Positions 34,070 to 43,016 of a DNA stretch of 64,000 nt are shown here, one piece after another. The notes below the pieces were generated by a model. The model was not told the DNA's origin. It searched no databases and worked only from the letters and a program-made list of their open reading frames with translations. Made by a program: the position numbers and the translations under genes. Within the stretch, counting starts at the first letter, position 1; each line of letters starts with the position of its first letter. The stretch covers positions 1,488,001 through 1,552,000 of the forward strand of contig NZ_CP045488.1 in assembly GCF_009392895.1 (NCBI RefSeq), in the 5' to 3' direction. The DNA is from Natronorubrum aibiense (GTDB lineage Archaea > Halobacteriota > Halobacteria > Halobacteriales > Natrialbaceae).

Positions 34070-36151
34070 ATGAACGAAATCGCTGCAGGCGACTACCACG
34101 ACCTCCACGTCGTCTCGGATCCACAGCTCTCGCCCGACGACGAACGGATCGCATTCGTCCGGCAAACGCCTACCGCTGACGAGTCGTATACGGCGACGAT
34201 CCATGTCGTCCCTATCGGCGGCGACGAGCCGACGCCGTTTACTGCACGTGAGGGTGTCGACAGCCAGCCACGGTGGCACCCCGACGGCGACCGACTCGCG
34301 TTCGTCAGCACCCGCGGGGAGACCGACCGCCAGCAACTCTGGGTCGTGCCCACCGACGGCGGCGAGGCACGGCAACTCACCGCGGTCGTCGGTGGGATCG
34401 ACGCCCTCGAGTGGAGTCCGGACGGCTCTCGTCTGCTCTTTACGCAGCGGGTCAGTGCGGCCGACCGCGAGGCGAGCCGCGATTTCGCCGTCGCCGCCGA
34501 CTACGAACCCGACGAGCCGGATCCGCGAGTGATCGACCGCATGATCTATCGTGCGGAGACGGCGTACTTCGACGGCACTCGAAGCCACGTCTACGTCCTC
34601 GCGGTCGACGATGCCCTCGAGGCCGCCATCGGTGCCGACCCCGACCCTGACCCCGACGACGTCGACTGGCTGACTCGGCTGACCGACGGCGATGCCGACT
34701 ACGTCGCCCCTACGTGGGGCGACAGCGAGACGGTCTACTATGCCAGCAAGGCCGGCGACGAACCCGACGACTCGCTGACGTACGACCTGTCTGCACACAA
34801 TCTCGAGTCGGATACCGTCGAGACGTTCACACAGACGACCGGCTGGCTCGAGGCCGACTCCATCGACGCGACGGCCGACGGGCGCGTCGCCTTTGAGTAC
34901 ACGCCCGAGGAGCGAACGTCGATGCGTCAGACCGAGATTCGCGTCCACGACCGCGAGACCGGCGACGAACGGACGCCGACGGCCCCGCTCGACCGCACCA
35001 TCGGCCACCGCTGTCGGTTCGAGTGGGCACCCGACGGCGACGCGATTTATTTCACGACACCTGACGAGGGCTCGAGGGTCTGCTGGTCGGTGCCGGGGGA
35101 CGCGAGCGACGCGCCGACCAAAATCTACGGCGACGGCGTCGACATCGCGGACTTCTCGGTCGGTAACAACGCCGTCGCCTACGTCTACAGCGAGTGGGAC
35201 CACCCCGGCGACGTCTTCGCCACGACCCGCGGCGGCAACGAACTGTACCGACTGACCCGCGTCAACGACGACCTCCTCGCGAACCGGGCGATCCGCCAGC
35301 CCGAAGAAGTGTGGTTCGAAAGCGACGGTGAGTCGATTCAGGGCTGGCTCCTGACGCCGCCCGAGTTCGACGCCGACGCCGTTCCCGGCGAGCGCTACCC
35401 GCTCGTCGTCGAGATCCACGGCGGCCCCCACGCCCATTGGACGACCGCGGGGACGATGTGGCACGAGTTCCAGACGCTCGCCGCCGCGGGCTACGTCGTC
35501 TTCTGGTGCAATCCGCGCGGGTCGACTGGCTACGGCGAGGACCACGCGACGGCGATCGACCGCGACTGGGGCGCGGTCACGCTGACCGATATTCTCGCGG
35601 GCCTCGAAACGGTCTGTGACCGCGAGTACGTCGACGACGAGGAAGTGTTCGTTACCGGTGGCAGTTTCGGCGGCTTCATGACCGCGTGGGCAGTCACCCA
35701 GACCGACCGCTTCCGAGCGGCCGCCGCCCAGCGCGGCGTCTACGATCTCACCGGCTTCTACGGCTCGACGGACGCGTTCAAACTGGTCGAAGGCGACTTC
35801 GATACGACGCCGTGGGACGAACCCGACTTCCTCTGGGCGCAGTCGCCTGTCGCCCACGTCGACGCCGTCGAAACGCCGACGCTCGTGATGCACTCGGATC
35901 GGGACTACCGAACCCCGGCGAACACGGCCGAACTGTTCTACCTCGGCCTCAAGAAACACGGCGTCGACACCCGCCTCGTGCGCTACCCCCGCGAGGGCCA
36001 CGAACTCTCCCGTTCGGGCGAACCCGCCCACGTCGTCGACCGCCTCGAGCGCATCGTCCGCTGGTTCGACGGCTACTCGACACACCGCGACGTTTCGCCG
36101 GCGCTCGAGCAGTCTCGAAACGAGGGCCGCTCGAGTGCGAGCGGGGAGTAG
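34070..36151 (+). CDS. S9 family prolyl oligopeptidase-like serine peptidase
   Basis: 693 residues, cytosolic. The N-terminal half is a beta-propeller of WD40-like PD40 repeats (SPDDERIAFV, HPDGDRLAFVSTRG, SPDGSRLLFTQ). The C-terminal alpha/beta hydrolase has the triad: nucleophile S532 in GGSFGG, D612 in HSDRDYRTP and H644 in REGHELSRSGEP. The oxyanion region is HGGPHAHW. Predicted acylaminoacyl- or dipeptidyl-peptidase activity on short peptides. A long antisense open frame on the other strand is a codon-bias shadow. Confidence 0.93.
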   Translation: MNEIAAGDYHDLHVVSDPQLSPDDERIAFVRQTPTADESYTATIHVVPIGGDEPTPFTAREGVDSQPRWHPDGDRLAFVSTRGETDRQQLWVVPTDGGEARQLTAVVGGIDALEWSPDGSRLLFTQRVSAADREASRDFAVAADYEPDEPDPRVIDRMIYRAETAYFDGTRSHVYVLAVDDALEAAIGADPDPDPDDVDWLTRLTDGDADYVAPTWGDSETVYYASKAGDEPDDSLTYDLSAHNLESDTVETFTQTTGWLEADSIDATADGRVAFEYTPEERTSMRQTEIRVHDRETGDERTPTAPLDRTIGHRCRFEWAPDGDAIYFTTPDEGSRVCWSVPGDASDAPTKIYGDGVDIADFSVGNNAVAYVYSEWDHPGDVFATTRGGNELYRLTRVNDDLLANRAIRQPEEVWFESDGESIQGWLLTPPEFDADAVPGERYPLVVEIHGGPHAHWTTAGTMWHEFQTLAAAGYVVFWCNPRGSTGYGEDHATAIDRDWGAVTLTDILAGLETVCDREYVDDEEVFVTGGSFGGFMTAWAVTQTDRFRAAAAQRGVYDLTGFYGSTDAFKLVEGDFDTTPWDEPDFLWAQSPVAHVDAVETPTLVMHSDRDYRTPANTAELFYLGLKKHGVDTRLVRYPREGHELSRSGEPAHVVDRLERIVRWFDGYSTHRDVSPALEQSRNEGRSSASGE

Positions 36152-36309
36152 CCGTCGCGGTCGGGGATGTATCACAGGGGTCCGTTTCGATTGGACTTCC
36201 AGACATCAATACCCCCGAATACGCCCGCAGGAGACGAGTTCGACCGGAAATGAGGGGGTTCGGAGGGGCGGGGAAAAGCACTACACTCGAGCCACCCGTT
36301 TGAGTACGT

Positions 36310-36513
36310 ATGAAGCAAAACGTCGGTGGAATCGATCGCGTGCTGCGGTTCGGCCTCGGAATCGTGCTACTCGTCGTCGGCTATCGGAACCGCGACCGCA
36401 CGGCCGGCACGCTCGCGTTCATCGCCGGCAGCGATATTTGTGCGACCGCGATCATCAAACGCTGCCCAGTGAACGCGCTCGTCGGCCTCGATACCTCGGG
36501 CGCTGATCGATAG
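36310..36513 (+). CDS. DUF2892 small membrane protein (YgaP-like)
   Basis: 67 residues. MKQNVGGIDRVLRFGLGIVLLVVGYRNRD is the DUF2892 opening; a second hydrophobic segment GTLAFIAGSDICATAIIKRCPVN carries two Cys. The family corresponds to the membrane part of rhodanese YgaP and is often found alone. It may be involved in sulfur or thiol handling, which is not evident from the context here. Confidence 0.8.
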   Translation: MKQNVGGIDRVLRFGLGIVLLVVGYRNRDRTAGTLAFIAGSDICATAIIKRCPVNALVGLDTSGADR

Positions 36514-36568
36514 CGAGCGTCGCCCGTGGCTCCGGTACTGCAGTTTGAACTCGGACGCCCGCCAACTG

Positions 36569-36946
36569 CTACTCATCGGGGTCGTACGCAACTGCGTCGT
36601 CGTCGGCCGGCGGCGCACCGATCGCGATGACCTCGACCGCGTCGTCGGCGCTCTCAGGGTTGTACGCCCGATGAGGGGCTTCGGCCGTAGCCGTAAACAC
36701 CTCGCCTTCGATCACCTCGAACTCGCCGTCGGGCGTCTCGACGTGCAGCGTTCCCGAGAAGACGACGAACGCCTCCTCCTGGTGTTCGTGGTAGTGATAC
36801 GCCAGCGGAAGCTGTTCGCCGGGGTCGGCGCGAAAGCGGTTGATCGCGACGGAACTCAGTCCCGCCGCCTCGCTCAGCCGCCGCAGGTCACAGGGACGGC
36901 CGTCGACTGACTCGAGGTCGTCGGGATCGATGACGTGGTAGCCCAT
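36569..36946 (-). CDS. Single-domain cupin protein
   Basis: 125 residues from the ATG at 36946 (MGYHVIDPDDLESVDGRPCDLRRL). Cupin motif 1 is visible as LAYHYHEHQEEAFVVFSGTLHVETPDG (two metal-binding His, Glu) and motif 2 as TATAEAPHRAYNPE (third His). A small metal-binding beta-barrel whose substrate cannot be told. Possibly cotranscribed with upp, whose stop is 59 bp upstream. Confidence 0.85.
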   Translation of the reverse strand: MGYHVIDPDDLESVDGRPCDLRRLSEAAGLSSVAINRFRADPGEQLPLAYHYHEHQEEAFVVFSGTLHVETPDGEFEVIEGEVFTATAEAPHRAYNPESADDAVEVIAIGAPPADDDAVAYDPDE

Positions 36947-37005
36947 AGCAGCGACTCGCAGTCGACCATAAAAAAGACGATGGCTGCTCGATCTCGAGGG
37001 CGTCC

Positions 37006-37683
37006 TTACGTCGTTCGGAACGCGCGGTCGCCGGCGTCGCCCAGTCCGGGGACGATGAAGCCGTCGTCGTCGAGTCGGTCGTCGATCGAGACCGTCAGCA
37101 GGTCGGCCTCGGGACGTTCGTCGTCGACGCGGAGCAGGCCTTCGGGTGCCGACACTGCCGAGAGGACGATCAGGTTCTCGGGTTCGGGCGAGTTCTCGAT
37201 GACGTGGCCGAGGACGGTACACATCGTACTGCCCGTCGCGAGCATCGGGTCGGCGATGATGACGGTGTCGTCCTCGGTGATCTCGGGCAGTTTCACGTAG
37301 TCGACGGTAATCGGGAACGAGCCGTCCTCGTCGCGGCCGGCCTCTTCGTCGCGGCTCGCGCTGATGACGCCCTGTCGGGCGCGGGGGAACGCCTTCAACA
37401 GGCCTTCGACGAACGGCGTCGCCGCGCGCAGAACGTTGATGATCACGACGTCGTCGAGACCGCGAACGCGCTCGCCCATCGTCGGCTCGAGGGGCGTCTC
37501 GATCTCGACGTACTCAGTTTCCATCCGGCCGTCGATGATCTCGTAGCCACAGATGCGCCCGAGTTTCACCAGCCCTTTCCGGAAGCTGACCTGCTCGGTT
37601 TCGACGTCCCGAAGCCGTGAGAGCGTGTCTTTTGCCAGTGCGTGGGTAATGAGATGTGCGTTGTCCCGGTCTTCAATCGGCAT
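37006..37683 (-). CDS. upp: Uracil phosphoribosyltransferase
   Basis: 225-residue salvage enzyme making UMP from uracil and PRPP. The PRPP loop [14 protein letters not shown], the hood region around [11 protein letters not shown] and the C-terminal uracil-binding end [15 protein letters not shown] are all typical. The start is the ATG at 37683 ([18 protein letters not shown]); the open frame upstream is not conserved in type. Cupin gene follows on the same strand. Confidence 0.95.
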   Translation of the reverse strand: MPIEDRDNAHLITHALAKDTLSRLRDVETEQVSFRKGLVKLGRICGYEIIDGRMETEYVEIETPLEPTMGERVRGLDDVVIINVLRAATPFVEGLLKAFPRARQGVISASRDEEAGRDEDGSFPITVDYVKLPEITEDDTVIIADPMLATGSTMCTVLGHVIENSPEPENLIVLSAVSAPEGLLRVDDERPEADLLTVSIDDRLDDDGFIVPGLGDAGDRAFRTT

Positions 37684-37946
37684 ACCCGTAAGGGCAGTCG
37701 CCGGATAGTTCACGTTATCGATCAGCGCCGACCGTGTGAACGGCTTCCCATCGATATGGTTCCGTCCCACATCCGGACCGGCCTCGAGTGTCGAGTGCCG
37801 AGTCCCCACATATTCCGGTCGTATGCCTGTCTCAACGGTGCTCGAGGCGTCATCGATAGATATGCAGCCGATGCCACACGTGGGGTGCCGTCGATCGTCG
37901 GCGAAGAAGTTTATACGGGTCCATCGCTTATCACCCGACCAGCCGA

Positions 37947-38669
37947 ATGGAAGAGAGTATCTCGGGATTCAAGGTTCGCGGTGACTGGGGCGACGTCGTC
38001 GAACACGGCGAACGGATCACGCATGCGCTCCGAGACGCGGGTGTCCACGACCCGGATCACGATTACGGCGCGCGCTTTACCCGCGCGTTCGACGACTGGG
38101 AGGAGTGGCGGCCGAAAGCCCACGAAACCCTCGAGTCGGACGTCAGCGAGAAGACAGCCGATCAGGCAAGCGTCGAGGAGGGCAAGGGCGAAAAGGCCGG
38201 CAAGGAGCCCGACGAGGACATCAAAACGGCCGGTGAGAAGCTCTCGGAGTCTTACGAGCAACTCGAGGAGGACGACCCCAGCGCCGCGATGGATAACTGG
38301 AAAGAGTCGATCGACTACGTCGCGCGGGCGGCTGACTCCGCCGGGCGGAAGGCGCTCCGTCGAGTCGAGGACACGGTCTATCAGAACGTGATGACCCAGC
38401 TCGCGCCGTACTACTTCGACAACGAACTCATCAGCGCCAACATCCAGCAATCGACTCGCGGCGGCGACAACGGCGAGCAGTTCGTCTTCGAGGTCAACGT
38501 CAACGATGACGCCCTCAAAGAGGACGTCTCCAATCGACTCGCCGAATTAGACGAGGAGATCGACCGCTGGCACGTCGAAGTCGAGAAAGACACCGACGCA
38601 GCCGAGGCGATCGAGGGCGCGGAACCGCCGCCGGAACCCGACGACAATTCGAAGTCGACGACGAACTAA
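37947..38669 (+). CDS. Haloarchaeal DUF5828-type protein
   Basis: 240-residue acidic protein starting [30 protein letters not shown]. The first 60 residues look folded ([26 protein letters not shown]). A Lys/Glu-rich helical linker ([20 protein letters not shown]) follows, then a second domain with [46 protein letters not shown] and [36 protein letters not shown] associate it with DUF5828 from memory. Function unknown. Confidence 0.6.
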   Translation: MEESISGFKVRGDWGDVVEHGERITHALRDAGVHDPDHDYGARFTRAFDDWEEWRPKAHETLESDVSEKTADQASVEEGKGEKAGKEPDEDIKTAGEKLSESYEQLEEDDPSAAMDNWKESIDYVARAADSAGRKALRRVEDTVYQNVMTQLAPYYFDNELISANIQQSTRGGDNGEQFVFEVNVNDDALKEDVSNRLAELDEEIDRWHVEVEKDTDAAEAIEGAEPPPEPDDNSKSTTN

Positions 38670-38698
38670 CCGAAGCCCGCGGGAGTTGACGGCGGGTG

Positions 38699-38862
38699 CT
38701 ACTCTTTTGTCCCCTGTTGGCGGCCCTCGACGTTCCCGAGTCCGGGAACCGCAACGCGGTGTTCGACGTCGCCGCGGTCGATCTCGAGGTCGATGCCACG
38801 AAGCACCTCCTCGTCGCCGTAGGACTTCCAGACGTCCTCGACGCGGAGTAACGGCAGTATGA
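38699..38862 (-). pseudogene. N-terminal fragment of an ABC transporter ATPase
   Basis: The minus-strand translation LLRVEDVWKSYGDEEVLRGI continues DLEIDRGDVE, the unmistakable opening of an ABC ATPase (A-loop Tyr in WKSYGD). It then runs into EHRVAVPGLGNVEGRQQGTKE and a stop before any Walker A. No start codon is found upstream before a stop. It is therefore a remnant, lying about 25 bp from an IS-end relic (38889-38966), so deletion during IS activity is likely. Confidence 0.6.
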
Positions 38863-38888
38863 CCCTACCAGCGGCCTGTCATGCCGCA

Positions 38889-38966
38889 GGTCGTAAACCA
38901 GCAAATATCCCAACCTAGTGGTGCGGTGCCGTGGGAAGCCTCGCCGTTTACGGCGAGGAGGAGGTC
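38889..38966 (+). mobile_element. Decayed IS200/IS605-type right end
   Basis: GTCGTAAACCA ... ATATCCCAAC, then a spacer, GGGAAG, a hairpin (CCTCGCCG, TTTA, CGGCGAGG) and AGGAGGTCAC. The right end of the 48.2-kb tnpB element (minus strand) has the same order: CGTAAACCACAATATCCCAA, GGGAAT, hairpin, AGGATGTCAA. Only the end remains. Confidence 0.55.
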
Positions 38967-39098
38967 ACTTCCGGTTTCTTTCGATGTGATCTACCCATCT
39001 CCCCAATCAATTGTGTGTTGTAAACTATTCATCGTGTTACGAAACTGTTGATCGACAGTCGGCACACACTTGTAGGGCTAGCTGGAAAAGCGGGATAG

Positions 39099-40292
39099 AT
39101 GGTCGAGCTCGTGACGATCGGGACGTTTCTGGTGGCTGCACTTGCCAGTCTGTTCATGGCCTGGGCGATTGGCGCGGGCTCGAGCGGCTCGACGCCGTTC
39201 GCCCCAGCCGTCGGCGCGAACGCGATTTCGGTGATGCGAGCCGGCTTCCTCGTCGGCATTCTTGGCTTCGCTGGTGCCGTGTTACAGGGGGCGAACGTCT
39301 CCGAGGCCGTCGGGGCCGACTTGATCGGGGGCGTCACGCTATCGCCGATGGCAGCGACGATTGCGCTCATCATTGCGGCAGCACTCGTGGCAACTGGTGT
39401 CTTCGCGGGATATCCGATCGCGACCGCCTTTACCGTCACTGGCGCGGTGATCGGCGTCGGAATCGCGATGGGTGGCGATCCCGCGTGGGCGAAGTATACG
39501 GAGATCGCAACGCTCTGGATCTTGACTCCCTTCGTCGGCGGCGGGCTCGCCTATACGATCGCGCGTCTATTGCGCAGTGAACCGATCGCCGAGGAGTATC
39601 TCATTATGGCGCTTGCGGCGCTGGTCGGCGTGATCGTCGCCAACATCGAGTTCGCGATCCTCGGCTCGGGCGGCTCCGGCGGGGCCTCGATCGCACAGGC
39701 CTCGAGTCGGGGGCTCCCCGGGCCGGAACTGGTCGGCGTCGCCGCCGTGACGGCCGTTATCGCGGCGATTTGGGCGGGTGCGATCGCCTTCGATCTCCGC
39801 TCCGAGATCGAACGCGGCGAACGCCACTTCCTGCTCGTCCTCGGCGGCTTGGTCGCGTTCTCCGCGGGTGGGAGTCAGGTTGGGTTGGCCGTCGGCCCAT
39901 TGATTCCCCTATCGGGTGACCTCGAGTTGCCACTGCTGGCTCTGCTCGTCGGTGGCGGCTTCGGACTCTTGCTCGGCTCGTGGACCGGCGCGCCGCGGAT
40001 GATCAAGGCGATCTCACAGGACTACTCCTCGCTCGGCCCGCGACGGTCGATCGCCGCGCTCATCCCGTCATTTCTGATCGCACAGACGGCCGTCCTCTAC
40101 GGCATCCCGGTCTCGTTCAACGAGATCATCGTCAGTGCGATCATCGGCAGCGGCTACGCCGCGGCCGGCGCTGGCGGCGGCGTCAGCGCCCGCAAAATGG
40201 GCTACACCGTCCTCGCGTGGATCGGCTCACTCGCCGGGTCGATCATCGTCTCCTACGTCGGCTTCACCGTGATCGAAGCCATGCTCTCCTGA
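39099..40292 (+). CDS. PiT-family permease, paralogue 3
   Basis: 397-residue polytopic protein with ten or more hydrophobic segments. The PiT double repeat is recognisable from WAIGAGSSGSTPFAPAVGANAISV (residues about 22-45) and the second-half VAFSAGGSQVGLAVGPLIP and SGYAAAGAGGGVSARKMGYTVLAW. The polar NDAANA signature is replaced by small residues in both halves, more so than in the two paralogues at 14.6 and 17.4 kb. Inorganic anion transport is expected, the ion is not defined. Followed 43 bp later by a membrane protein. Confidence 0.8.
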   Translation: MVELVTIGTFLVAALASLFMAWAIGAGSSGSTPFAPAVGANAISVMRAGFLVGILGFAGAVLQGANVSEAVGADLIGGVTLSPMAATIALIIAAALVATGVFAGYPIATAFTVTGAVIGVGIAMGGDPAWAKYTEIATLWILTPFVGGGLAYTIARLLRSEPIAEEYLIMALAALVGVIVANIEFAILGSGGSGGASIAQASSRGLPGPELVGVAAVTAVIAAIWAGAIAFDLRSEIERGERHFLLVLGGLVAFSAGGSQVGLAVGPLIPLSGDLELPLLALLVGGGFGLLLGSWTGAPRMIKAISQDYSSLGPRRSIAALIPSFLIAQTAVLYGIPVSFNEIIVSAIIGSGYAAAGAGGGVSARKMGYTVLAWIGSLAGSIIVSYVGFTVIEAMLS

Positions 40293-40335
40293 GCGACATC
40301 GAACAGGCTTTACACGACGCGTGGTGAGTCCACGT

Positions 40336-41064
40336 ATGGACGAGGACGCCGTGGATTCACCCGACTCCGAACTGATCCAGTGGCGACGCGACGCCTCAAC
40401 GTCTCGAACCATTCGTCTCCTCTGGTCGCTCGGCGTCGGCACGTTTTTCGCCGCGATCGGGATCATCGTCTTCTGGCGACTGTACGACATGGCCACTCAG
40501 ATCGGCGGTGGCTCGATCGTCGTCGCCATCTTCGTCGCACTCGCCGTGACCGTGGTCGCTTTTGCCGCCACCAGTAACACTGAACGGCGACTCGAGGCCC
40601 TCTCCCGGCGGCTGCCGTTCGATCTGCCCGCCGGCCCCGGATTCCAGCGGGGGCTGGACGCCGCCCTCGGCACGATCGTGATGATGGCTCTCATCGGCAG
40701 CCTGATGATCGCCGGCCGGGTCCTCACTCAACGGGGGGTGATTCCCGGAGCCGGCCCGTTTACCGGTCTGGCTGCGCTTTCTATCCCGCTCGCCCTGCTC
40801 GCGCTCGTTCTCGCCTCGTTTCTGCAATCTGTTGGCGCGATCGACCCTGACGAACGGACGGTATACCTCTACGACCCGGAGCAGGCGATCGATCTCGAGG
40901 TAATCAACTCGGTCTCGGCGCGACAGGTCGGTGACGCGACGATCCTGACACTCGAGTACGCCCAGCCGGGCGGCCAGTACGTCGCCGGCCCCCGCCGACT
41001 CGTCGTGCCGCCGACCATCGCGCGCGAACTGCAGTCGCTCGTCGAAGAACGAGCCGCTCAATAG
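40336..41064 (+). CDS. Uncharacterised membrane protein
   Basis: 242 residues from the ATG at 40336 (MDEDAVDSPDSELIQWRRD). Four hydrophobic segments (IRLLWSLGVGTFFAAIGIIVFW; SIVVAIFVALAVTVVAFAA; LGTIVMMALIGSLMIAG; LAALSIPLALLALVLASFL). They are followed by a cytosolic C-terminal domain DPDERTVYLYDPEQAIDLEVINSVSARQVGDATILTLEYAQPGGQYV that looks like a PH-like strand set. It follows the third PiT permease closely and may be cotranscribed. Confidence 0.6.
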   Translation: MDEDAVDSPDSELIQWRRDASTSRTIRLLWSLGVGTFFAAIGIIVFWRLYDMATQIGGGSIVVAIFVALAVTVVAFAATSNTERRLEALSRRLPFDLPAGPGFQRGLDAALGTIVMMALIGSLMIAGRVLTQRGVIPGAGPFTGLAALSIPLALLALVLASFLQSVGAIDPDERTVYLYDPEQAIDLEVINSVSARQVGDATILTLEYAQPGGQYVAGPRRLVVPPTIARELQSLVEERAAQ

Positions 41065-41182
41065 GATACTGCGGACAAAGTGATTCACGAACCGGTCGCA
41101 CGTACGGCTGCCATCTTCGGCTCCGCGCCGTGACCCGCGATCGAGCGGTTACTGACTGTTGGCCGACGGGACACTGCCCACG

Positions 41183-42763
41183 TTACCGTCGCCGCGGCGA
41201 CTCGAGTTCGATATCGGCGTCCTCGAGCAACTCCTCGACTTCGTCTCGTTTCTCCTGGTGGTCCGCGAGGAACTCTCGCATCAACTGCGCCGCTTGCTCC
41301 TTACAGTCGCCACAGAGGCGTTCGCCGCCGACACACTCGTCGTAGACGCGTTTGGCGAACTCGTCGTCGTCGCCGGCGAGCAGGTAGGCGTACAGTTCGT
41401 AGACGGGACACTCGTCGGCCTTGCCACCCTTTTCGCGCTGTTCTTCGGCGGTCTCGCGACCACCAGTGGTCGCCGCTTTCACCTTGTCGTAGCCGTCCTC
41501 GGGATCGTCGAGCAGCGAAATGTGGCTCGCCGGAATCGAAGAGGACATCTTGCCGCCGGTCAGCCCGGTCATAAAGCGGTGATAGATCGACGACGGCGGG
41601 CGGAAGCCGTAGCCGCCGGTGTCGACTTCGACCTGTCGGGCGAGTTCTTCGGCCTCGTCGCGCTCGAGTTCGAAGGCATCGACGTGGTTCTCGTAGACGC
41701 GTTTTTCACCCTCGATGGCGTCGATCAACGCGTCGAACGCCTCCTCGGTCGCTCGCCGGTCGGAAAACCGGGTCCGCGGCCGAATCGGCTCCATCCCGGC
41801 CTCGTTCAGTTTCGTCAGCACTGAACGCAGGACGTCCGCGGTGACGCCGAGTTCCGACAGCGGTGCCTCCTCGATCGCCTCGGCGACGTGCACACAGCGC
41901 AGCGTATCGTCGTCGAAGTCGCCAGGGTCGAGTCGCTCGTAGAACTCCGCGACGAGGTCGCGTTCGACGGGCTCGAGTTCGAAGCTGGCGTAGGCTTCTG
42001 AGACCTTGAAAAACCGCATTCGCTCGGCGAGGTCGCGAGCCAGCCTGACGTGGGGGTCCTGGTCCGGGCCGACGGGGATGACGGTCGGCTTTGGCTCCTC
42101 GAGTTGCGGGTAGAGGATGTCTGCCATCTGCGTGACGACCGACTGCATGTGCGAGACGTCGGTCTCGCCGTCGAAGCCGTAGATCGCCTGCAGCTCCGAG
42201 AAGTTAGTCTCCGCGCCGAGTTCGAACGCCAGATCCTGTAACTCACGGTTTTCCGACTGGCGGTAGAGTTCGCCCTCCTCGAGGTCGAAGCCGAGTGCGA
42301 GCAAGGAGAGCAGGTAGTCGCGGGCGTGTTCGTCGATCTCGTCCCAGCGCATTCCGCGCGCGGAGTTGGCCTCTAAGTCGGCGATCAGGGCGTAGGCGTC
42401 GGCGCCCTGCTGTTGGTGCCAGATGATCTCGTCGAAGACGAGTTTGTGGCCGATGTGCGGATCGCCGGTCGGCATAAAGCCCGAGAGCACCGCCGCGGGC
42501 TCGTCGTTTTGCAGCGCTCGTGCCACGTGTCGATAGTCCCGGTGGCCGAATATGACGCCGCGTCGCATCAGGTAGTGGGGGTTCGGCACCTCCTCGAGCA
42601 CCTCGTCGAACTCCTCGATACCGAACTCCTCGAACAGTTTGCGGTAGTCGGAGACGCTCGAGGAACCCCAGGGGTCGAGCGCGACATCATCTGCACCTGC
42701 GGCTCCGCCGTCGGGCAACGGTTCCCCCTGCGCTGACTCCTCGAGTGGATCGTCTCCGGTCAT
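41183..42763 (-). CDS. trpS: Tryptophan--tRNA ligase
   Basis: 526 residues from the ATG at 42763 (MTGDDPLEESAQGEPLPDGG). Class I aminoacyl-tRNA synthetase. HIGH motif as PTGDPHIGHKLVFDEI, KMSKS equivalent as TGGKMSSSIPASH, and the Trp-specific insertion DIEANSARGM-like ADLEANSARGMRWDEI of archaeal/eukaryotic enzymes. The long form with an N-terminal acidic extension is normal for haloarchaea. endA lies about 5 kb away on the same strand with three genes between. Confidence 0.95.
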   Translation of the reverse strand: MTGDDPLEESAQGEPLPDGGAAGADDVALDPWGSSSVSDYRKLFEEFGIEEFDEVLEEVPNPHYLMRRGVIFGHRDYRHVARALQNDEPAAVLSGFMPTGDPHIGHKLVFDEIIWHQQQGADAYALIADLEANSARGMRWDEIDEHARDYLLSLLALGFDLEEGELYRQSENRELQDLAFELGAETNFSELQAIYGFDGETDVSHMQSVVTQMADILYPQLEEPKPTVIPVGPDQDPHVRLARDLAERMRFFKVSEAYASFELEPVERDLVAEFYERLDPGDFDDDTLRCVHVAEAIEEAPLSELGVTADVLRSVLTKLNEAGMEPIRPRTRFSDRRATEEAFDALIDAIEGEKRVYENHVDAFELERDEAEELARQVEVDTGGYGFRPPSSIYHRFMTGLTGGKMSSSIPASHISLLDDPEDGYDKVKAATTGGRETAEEQREKGGKADECPVYELYAYLLAGDDDEFAKRVYDECVGGERLCGDCKEQAAQLMREFLADHQEKRDEVEELLEDADIELESPRRR

Positions 42764-43016
42764 TACTGACTGCCTTGGCGCGCCAGCGCGCAAAAGGCTT
42801 CGGCTTCGCTGCGGTGGTCCGACTCAGGACTGTCGGTCGCTCCCCGATTCGTTTCGTCGCTGTCCGATCGTCATCGCTGGCTGTTACTGCACATCTGCTC
42901 ACACGCTGGCTGTGCGAGAGGTGTATCAACCGTTTTAATCCTTCATATAACTGTTTGTGCAGACGAAATTGAAATAGTTCGTACATAAGAATACATCGTC
43001 CAGTGACAGGACGCGT

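Noticed and set aside
33953-36175. 740-codon open frame antisense to the S9 peptidase gene
   Set aside because: The plus-strand frame has catalytic motifs and protease similarity; the antisense frame is an effect of GC-rich third positions.
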